DNA from: Puffinus mauretanicus
Taxonomy: Eukaryota; Chordata; Aves; Procellariiformes; Procellariidae
Direction: 5' to 3'
DNA length: 64,000 nt
Assembly (NCBI GenBank): GCA_023333565.1
Contig: JAJKFH010004137.1
Location: 1 to 64,000, forward strand
The position numbers and the translations under genes are program-made. Positions 57,082 through 64,000 of this stretch are shown here, piece by piece. Under the pieces are notes generated by a model. That model made no database searches. It was given only the letters and a program-made list of their open reading frames with translations, and was not told the DNA's origin. The number at the start of each line of letters is the position of its first letter. The first letter of the stretch is position 1.

Positions 57082-58619
57082 CATTCCTCAAATTAGAGCC
57101 AAAGCATGAGCCAGTTGTGCTCACAAATGGCATCCAGCAGGCACTTCAGCATGACAGTCCCTTGACTGATTCACCAAGATAATTCTTTACATGCAAATCA
57201 CAGATGTCACAAGCACAAGTATTTGCTTGAAACAGCTTCTTCCTCTGAAACTTAAGTACCTAGTTTACAGTTTACAAGAACATAACAGTAACAGCATCAG
57301 ATTGCAGTGGAAATCATTGTTTTCAAATGGAGTTAAACCCTCAGGATGGGACAGCTTACCAGTTCTCAGCCACCACTCCTATTAATGCTTTACTTGAATT
57401 TGGCTGAGTCTATGCATTTAACAACATGCAATTGTATAAAATTTAGTCTCAATAACTTTGTACTATTAAATACACCAGGCACTGGAGTTTTAGGTCATCT
57501 TAGGTACTTTTGGTTACTGAAAATACACAATTACTTTGCAGTATCTTCTCAATTTGATTTTACATAATGTGATACTAAGGAGGATGTTTAACTTCTGGTC
57601 TTCCAACAGTTGGAAATAACACCAGTGCAGCATGCTGTGCATTTTTTAAAAGAACATTTGAAAGGAAATTTGAGTCTTTAAAAAAAATAGATAATCATGT
57701 GCCTAAGTTTTCTTACCTGCCTGCTTAATTTCTTTACAGCGAGAGAAAGTAAAGCCTGTAAGAATTACTATCTTAAACCTGCTAGCTCTGGTGTGACAAC
57801 AGCAGACAACTATCTAGACATCAAGACCAGAGTATCTTCAGCTCTTTTTTAAAAATAGAACAGTATCCAAGTTCCACATAGAAATTACACACAAGCTTTT
57901 ATTCTGCTTTCTAGATGCAGTTTATTTATGGTAACTGAGCAGATACAATACTTTGATCAATTTTATACTGGGGGGAAAAAAAACTCTTTCTTTGTTTTCA
58001 TTTTCTGCATGACCCCATGAAAAGAGAAATATTTTTCTCAAAACCAACTGAATTTTTATCAAAAAGAACATAATTCCTTTCCTCAAATAACACTGTAATC
58101 AAATTTTATAGTTATTGTAATTAGATTTTTTGACGAAGAATCCTAAAAGCTAACAATTTGACTGTTTAATTGTTAAATCCCTTTGCCTCACTGGCAGACA
58201 TGCCAATTCCAGCACCTCATCACAGGAACATCCATGTCTTCGTTATTTTTCCATTCGGCAGGCATACATCCGAATGAATGCTAGTGCTGCATTGGCATAA
58301 AGATCCATACATTACATTCAATACAGCAGAAAGTGAAAGTCTAACTTCTAGTACACCGTTTTCAGATAGTGAAAGGTGTCAGAAACAACCTGAACCAAAA
58401 GCGTGTGACAATTTATATGTGTATCACTTTGCTCCACTTATAAAAGAACGGCTTTTCCATTTCTCTCAATAAGCACCTTTTAAACACAATTTTACAGTAT
58501 TTTTAACATCATATAGGAAATGCAATAATCTGTACAGTGCAGGTTCACGGATGTTTGTCCCGTTCCTTCGATAACCGGCAAGTTTTCAAAACTTTCTGGT
58601 TTTGTGTTGAAATACAGGG
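57082..58619. other. AT-rich intergenic DNA
   Basis: No gene, RNA or transposon recognised between the solo LTR and the CpG island. Confidence 0.5.
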
Positions 58620-59400
58620 CTGCTCGGTATGAAGAGGCAAGGACCTGCACTCAGACCCTCACCCCGCGGCCGGGGCAGAGCCCGGGGGTTCCGAAAGGCG
58701 CAGACCCAGGGGCTGCCGTGCCCGAGCCCCCCCGCGCCCGCGGAGGGACCCTGCGGGGTCCCCCCGCCCCGGCCCAGCCCGGCCCGGCCCGGCCCCCGCA
58801 CCCCGGTGCGGCCGGGGGGCTCGGCCGGGCCTTCGTCCGGCTCACAGCGGCCCCGCACCTCGGGCCCCGCCGCGGAGCGGAACCCGGAGCGGCCCCGGCC
58901 GCCGGACACCCCCGACCCGGGCGCTGCGCTGCGGCGGGCAGGAGCGCGGAGCCGGCGGGCAGGAGCGCGGGGGGAGCCGGAGGGCAGGAGCGCGGAGCCG
59001 GCGGGCAGGAGCGCGGGGGGGAGCCGGCGGGCAGGAGCGCGGAGCCGGCGGGCAGGAGCGCGGGGGGGAGCCGGCGGGCAGGAGCGCGGGGGGGAGCCGG
59101 CGGGCAGGAGCGAGGCGGGGGCCGGCGGGCAGGAGCGAGGCGGGGGCCGGCGGGCAGGAGCGCGGGGGAAGCCGGCGGGCAGAGCGGCGACCCGCGGGCA
59201 GGAGGGGGGAGCCGGCGGCCCGGCCCGGCCCGGCCCGGCCCCTCCCCTCCCCGGCTGAGGACGGCCGGAGCGCGGCGGGGCCGCTGCCCCCGGTGGCCCG
59301 GGCCGGGCGGGCGAGCAGCGTGCTCCCCCGCGCTGAGCCCCTCCGGGGTAACCCGTCAGGGAACGCCGCCTTCCAGCGACGGCGGCAGTCAGGGCTGCGG
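58620..59400. promoter_or_regulatory. Orphan CpG island
   Basis: A sharply bounded, very CpG-rich block in otherwise AT-rich DNA, about 5 kb downstream of the TYW3 3' end. It might be the promoter of an unannotated transcript or simply a GC-rich repeat expansion. No coding exon with conserved sequence is visible. Confidence 0.5.
58932..59217. repeat. G-rich minisatellite, about 12 units of 19-26 bp
   Basis: Repeated core GCCGGCGGGCAGGAGCG with variable G runs of three to seven between copies. The last two units are degenerate. The plus strand has many G runs suited to quadruplex formation. Confidence 0.9.
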
Positions 59401-59479
59401 CTTTGTTGTATTGCAGATTTTAGCAGTAACACATCTGCCACAGTACATAAAACGCACAGGCAACTTCAGGAAATGTAAC

Positions 59480-62400
59480 CTATCGTGCTTGCGGTGCTCG
59501 TAATTTCGATACCCGAAGTGTCTGCAATCCGATTCTCCATTAAGTAGTTTCATAAGCGATACTGGAACTTTAAGGCTCCCAGCATCTGTAACGCACTACA
59601 CCTAAATAAACCAACACATTTTTGTTCGGCGTGTTCCACTGCAATTGCTCTAATTCTCTGCGTTCATCATCCACGGGGGGATTTGATGCCACATCGTCCC
59701 CTCCCGCGCCCCAAGACGCCCGTGGCACAGCCCAGCCTCGCCGCAGACCCGGCTGCGTCCCGCCGGGTCCCTGACCGATGCGGTGTTTACGGCGAGGGAA
59801 GACGACACCGTCCAAATCACAGAAGCTGTAAACTCTCAGAGCAGATAAACAGATTATCGCAGTCTTAGGGCTACCCTTAAAACCCAAACGATACAGCGCT
59901 GCAAGTTCATGGCGAGTCAGTCTCCGGGTTACACTTCTGCCTGACTTGATGTACTTTGGAGCCGGTTTTACTCACACGACTATCTTTGAAGAGAAAAATC
60001 AGTTCTTGTGATTTGTCTCCCATATGCTGCGTTCTGACAGCAGGAGTCATTTGAACTCCTGAAATACTAAACAGCTGGACTGGAAAAACCTGTTTTCCTT
60101 GGAATGACCACCAATTTTCCACTAATAGAGACGTAAATGGATCCCATTGCTTTCTAAGAAGTTTTCCCGTCCGTGATCAATTCTGTATCAATGTTAAACT
60201 AGCAGTACTGCTCTTTTATAATCTGCTAATTTAAATATTTTTGCATAACATTGCCGACAAAAATCAAGGAATATTTACAAGTGAAATGCGCCCAGAGTTT
60301 ATGCATATAATCTACTTTTTTTCCATTATTTCACATCCCTCAGTGGCATATTTTAGACAGTTTTCTTCAATTCCTCTGAGATAGAACCTGGTCTTGTTTT
60401 CTCTCACTGAAAATACACTCACCTCAGAAATACTGCAGAAATATAGCAGTGGTGAGAAAGTAAAACACAGCAGAATTTTATGTAGAGTTCTGTGCAGGAT
60501 CTACATGTTTTCCCTGCACCATCTTCACCTCAGAATGATAGAGAAGACCCAGGGACATGCCACGTTTGGAAAATACATGCAGGAACGCCATGGCTAGTTC
60601 TATGCACGATCAGAATTTGGCCCAAAATGTGCAATACTACAAATGACCATTTTCCCCTCGTTCCTATTACCTACATATGAATGTTCAAATTCACGAATGT
60701 GCTTTCAAATCCACAGCACTCTAGGGTAGTATTAAATTAACTCCATTTAATAAAACACATTCCAAGTTGTTATTTTGATTGAAGCATTATACTTTTTGTC
60801 TTGCAATAAGTAGTTCAGATTTCACTGGGTCATTGAAAAATTTTGAATAAGTCTCTCTTCAAATCATATTTAAAATACGGACTTAAATAACTGTGGCAAC
60901 AGATATCTTCACAACACAAACCAGAAATAAGGGATATAATGCTGCATTAAAGCTGTTGCTGCGTTTATCTCCTGAGTCAGTGAATGAAATTTTGCCATCC
61001 CCCAAAATATACTGATCGTCCCTTTCACAAAACATAACACATTCATCCAGGGAAATGATGGCATCCCATTTTGTCCTCGATTCACTAAAATAAGAGGTAT
61101 TTTGATCACAAATGCCTGCTATTATCAAAACACTATCATGATTTCAACAGGATTAGCTAACCCAGGTGAAGCTGCACACAGGTTCCCCCTGTTTTTTTCG
61201 CTCTGCATCACATTGCATCTGCTTTTAAATGCTTTGTCATTTAGAACAGAGGCATCAGACAAAATCCTGTGTTCTGCCACAGTGTTGTGGCACTCCCCGG
61301 ATTCATGGCTGGAAGGCACGTTGTCTGAATCCTCTGATTCAGTCTTTTCTCCCTAGAAAATGCATATGTGAAAATCACAACAGACTTGCATAAGATGTTG
61401 GAATAAATATTTACATAAACGTTGAAATATTTACATATGCAGTTCTCCATGCTTGAAACAGGAAAACAAGCACAATAAATGCAATTAAGGTACCAGGGTT
61501 CTAAACTAATACACCTTGCCTTTCCCATCAAGATAAGCTAGTGGTTAAATGATTAATATTGTCTCTCATTACGGTGCCTATAATGAGGCAGGATAGGTAG
61601 GAGTAGGACAGTAAAGTGCCAGTTCCGCCAGGCCGGGCAGCCCCTGACCGCAGAGGGTCCATGGCTGGGCCGGGTGCGCGGCAGCCTCTCCATGGGGAGC
61701 CCCTCCATGGGGAGCCCCTCGCCCCCCTGCCCAGCGACAGCGCCCCATCTGCCGGCGAGGGGCTCCCACCGTGCCGCAGGCCAGCGCTGTCCCTCGCCCT
61801 CGCGTTCGGGAAGTTTCTAAGGCAGGCAGCTTCCCACCCGAAGCAATTCACGCAAGAGCTCCCGGGGTGAGAACAGCGTCCCCGCTCAGGGCAGCCCCTA
61901 ATCCCGATGCAAGGCTCTGGGCACTATACAGCAACAAAGGGAAAGAGCCATTTCATCTCTCCTTGTGTGCCTTCATATAAACTTTTAACATGCCGAAGCC
62001 CTGTGACCAGAGTATCGCTCTGGGCTTTTCTTTCTTATATAATTCACTGAACATTACTTTCCTTCTAGTATGACATCAGTGAGAATCAGCGTGGTGGAAG
62101 AGGTAGAGCAGCAGCAGGAAAAAAATATCTGACAAACAGCAACAGCCTCCCAACACCCCTTTAAAATAATAACGACTTACCAAATGGTTGGGAAGTTGTT
62201 ATAATTCCTTTTCCAAATTATTACTCGCCCTTTAGATTAGAAATGAGGCCAGGGTTAGCAATCAGCCATAAATGGTAGGATTTCTGAAGTAGAAGCACTT
62301 GTCTGATTGTGAAGTGGAGGCCATTATTGCCTTGATTGAGTCTTTTTTTTTCCTTTTTTTTTTTTTTTTAAGCTTGCTTGATTTGTGGCTGAGAGCGCAC

Positions 62401-64000
62401 ATTCACTACTGTACTAGGAGCAATCAGAGCTTTCCCTGCTCTTTTCTGCTCGGCGATTTAGGGTCCACTACTTTGGCACAGCTGCCACCTTTTAGCCTCC
62501 ATCAAGCAGAGATATTTTTAAGTGAACTGCATTTTGTGTTTGTCTTTTCTCCTCCCGCCCCTTTCCTTCCTCACCCTTTCTCTTTCCTTCCCCCCCCTCC
62601 TTGTTTTTTGAGGGGGGGGGAATGAAAATATTGTGTGAACTTTAATTCCAAGTATGAAGTTGAAAGAAGACAGCTGAAGCTGGCTGGGGTGTCATCTGGA
62701 CTCCACGGCACATAACAAATGTGCAGTTATATGAGAAATAGGGATGAAGTGACTTGCTCGAATGACTGAAGTCAACCAAAAGCACTGACAGCTGTCTAGG
62801 TGCTGGAGTTTAGAGTTTTGTTTGCCTGAAAACCAGATTCAAGCCAAGAACTTGTATTTATACCATTTCTTTCCAGAAATCATGTTTTGCTGGCATATCA
62901 CTCCTCCCAAATTTGCTCTGTGCAGCACAGCTGAGGGGGTCCTGGTGCAAGGGACAAACGCCTCGCAGACCACCGGGGTTCACCCCGTTGCCCCCAGGCT
63001 CCTCCAGCCCACGCCATCGCCCTGCCCGCAGTGAGGCAAAGCCGGCACAGAAAAGGCAGCACAGCCTGCTCCGGGGCCAGCCCCGCGCCGATGCCAGCCT
63101 GCAGAACCCACGGGCACTTTGGGTTCGGAAACACATAAGCACATGTGTAGGAAGCCACAAATACCTACTTCATTTCTTTAATTGCTACGGCTCTGAAATA
63201 ACTGAATTTTGCTTCAGAGTACATTTGCAGGCAGAAACTCTATGTCAAGTAACCAAATAAAACATTCTTCCATGGTCCACTGGCATACCCCTAAAAGCAG
63301 CAGTTTAGCATTGAAATGCTACCAAATGCACAACTGCAATGGTGTGAGTGCAGAAGCCAGATTGTGCTACATAATGTAATGCTGCATTAGAAAGGTAGTA
63401 CTTGCTACTGTGTGTAAAAACAGGAAGAGTAAAAATAACAGAACTAATATTTCCTCGTGCTAGAGACTGCAAATGCAGCAGAACAGATACTTTAGTATAG
63501 TTTTGTAACTCACTTTCTGTTTAGCAGTCATTTGTTTTCCAAAGCCGTCATTTTGCAGGGTCCCGTATATCAAGGGGAAAATTAGCTACACAACCGGCTC
63601 CTATTTCAGCCCAATTAGCAAGCTTATGTGAATGAGGTAATGGAAGCCTCACAAAAAGAAATTACTGTAGAAAAGGGAAGAATCTGTTTCAGCATTATCC
63701 AGGAAAAAAAACACGTTACTCAGACTCAGAGGGAATGCACAGCAAAGCCAAAATGCAATGACAGAAATTATTTGCTTTCTTAAACCTGTATTTACAGTAC
63801 GTTCTTGTAGCGCACCAACATGCACCTTCCCCCGAAAGCAGTATCAGGACAGTGGTAGGGACGGAGTCGATACAACCCGGATGAAATATTCACCCAAGGA
63901 AACAGGGTGTTTCTCTTGCCCTTGCTCATGCCAGCGAGCTGCCCAGCGTTCTGCCCCGAGGTCCGGGGGGCAGGAGGGGACCTCGGTGTACAGCGACCTG
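59480..64000. other. Right-hand intergenic region
   Basis: No coding exon recognised; I looked for LHX8, the next gene in the tetrapod order, and saw no LIM or homeodomain sequence. Contains a small GC-rich patch (61.6-61.9 kb) with a TCCATGGGGAGCCCC duplicate, a pyrimidine tract with a C/G hairpin (62,541-62,622), and two evenly composed stretches (62,180-62,340; 63,530-63,680) that may be conserved non-coding DNA. Confidence 0.45.
62541..62622. repeat. Pyrimidine tract ending in a C8/G9 inverted repeat
   Basis: A C/T-rich stretch is followed by TTC8TC (62,588-62,599), a 10-nt T-rich loop, and GAG9AA (62,610-62,622), nearly perfect complementary arms. Confidence 0.8.

Noticed and set aside
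58604..59503. 299-codon frame with a repeated Gly/Arg-rich peptide
   Set aside because: It is the translation of the G-rich minisatellite; all frames stay open because of GC bias, and nothing outside the repeat looks like protein.
63841..64000. GC-rich right edge as an LHX8 exon
   Set aside because: Translation shows no LIM zinc-binding pattern and no homeodomain.
1..64000. tRNA, snoRNA, CRISPR, operon-like or prophage features
   Set aside because: None seen; the window is clearly vertebrate nuclear DNA.

Overview
The window is nuclear DNA of a bird. Evidence: chicken-repeat-1 (CR1) LINE fragments with the typical 3' end, LTRs of the avian type that open TGTCCTGGTTTCGGCTGGGATAG, small introns, CpG-island promoters, and the gene order ERICH3 - CRYZ - TYW3 known from tetrapods (human 1p31). 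The LTR family is common in neoavian genomes; I cannot name the species.

Layout. 1-28,448: the 5' part of ERICH3 on the minus strand, nine coding exons (about 382 residues); the rest of the gene lies left of the window. A nearly intact env-less endogenous retrovirus (449-7213) sits antisense in the intron after exon 9, followed by a 69-bp tandem duplication and an LTR remnant. 28,449-35,146: intergenic, with ERICH3's CpG island at its left edge and a CR1 copy at 32.4-33.0 kb. 35,147-41,813: CRYZ (zeta-crystallin / NADPH:quinone reductase), minus strand, eight coding exons giving 329 residues. 43.1-45.2 kb: a GC-rich island shared head-to-head by CRYZ and TYW3, containing a 48-bp higher-order minisatellite. 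44,587-52,733: TYW3 (wybutosine pathway methyltransferase), plus strand, six coding exons giving 269 residues, with a 3'UTR to about 53.6 kb. 53.6-64.0 kb: no recognised gene; a solo LTR with a clean 5-bp target duplication (56,482-57,076), an orphan CpG island carrying a G-rich minisatellite (58.6-59.4 kb), and two stretches that may be conserved non-coding DNA.

The most interesting object is the retrovirus. Its pol looks ERV-L-like (class III), yet its primer binding site matches tRNA-Lys1,2. gag and pol lie in one frame separated by a single TAG that is followed after 10 nt by a perfect 6-bp hairpin, whose loop can pair again downstream. This layout suggests stop-codon readthrough. The predicted Gag begins with several hydrophobic, probably membrane-spanning segments and carries a nine-unit 30-bp coding minisatellite. 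All visible protease, RT, RNase H and integrase catalytic residues are present, and the two LTRs are nearly identical, so the insertion is young. CRYZ and TYW3 probably share a bidirectional promoter. ERICH3 and CRYZ are independent tandem genes; nothing in the sequence links the three functionally.
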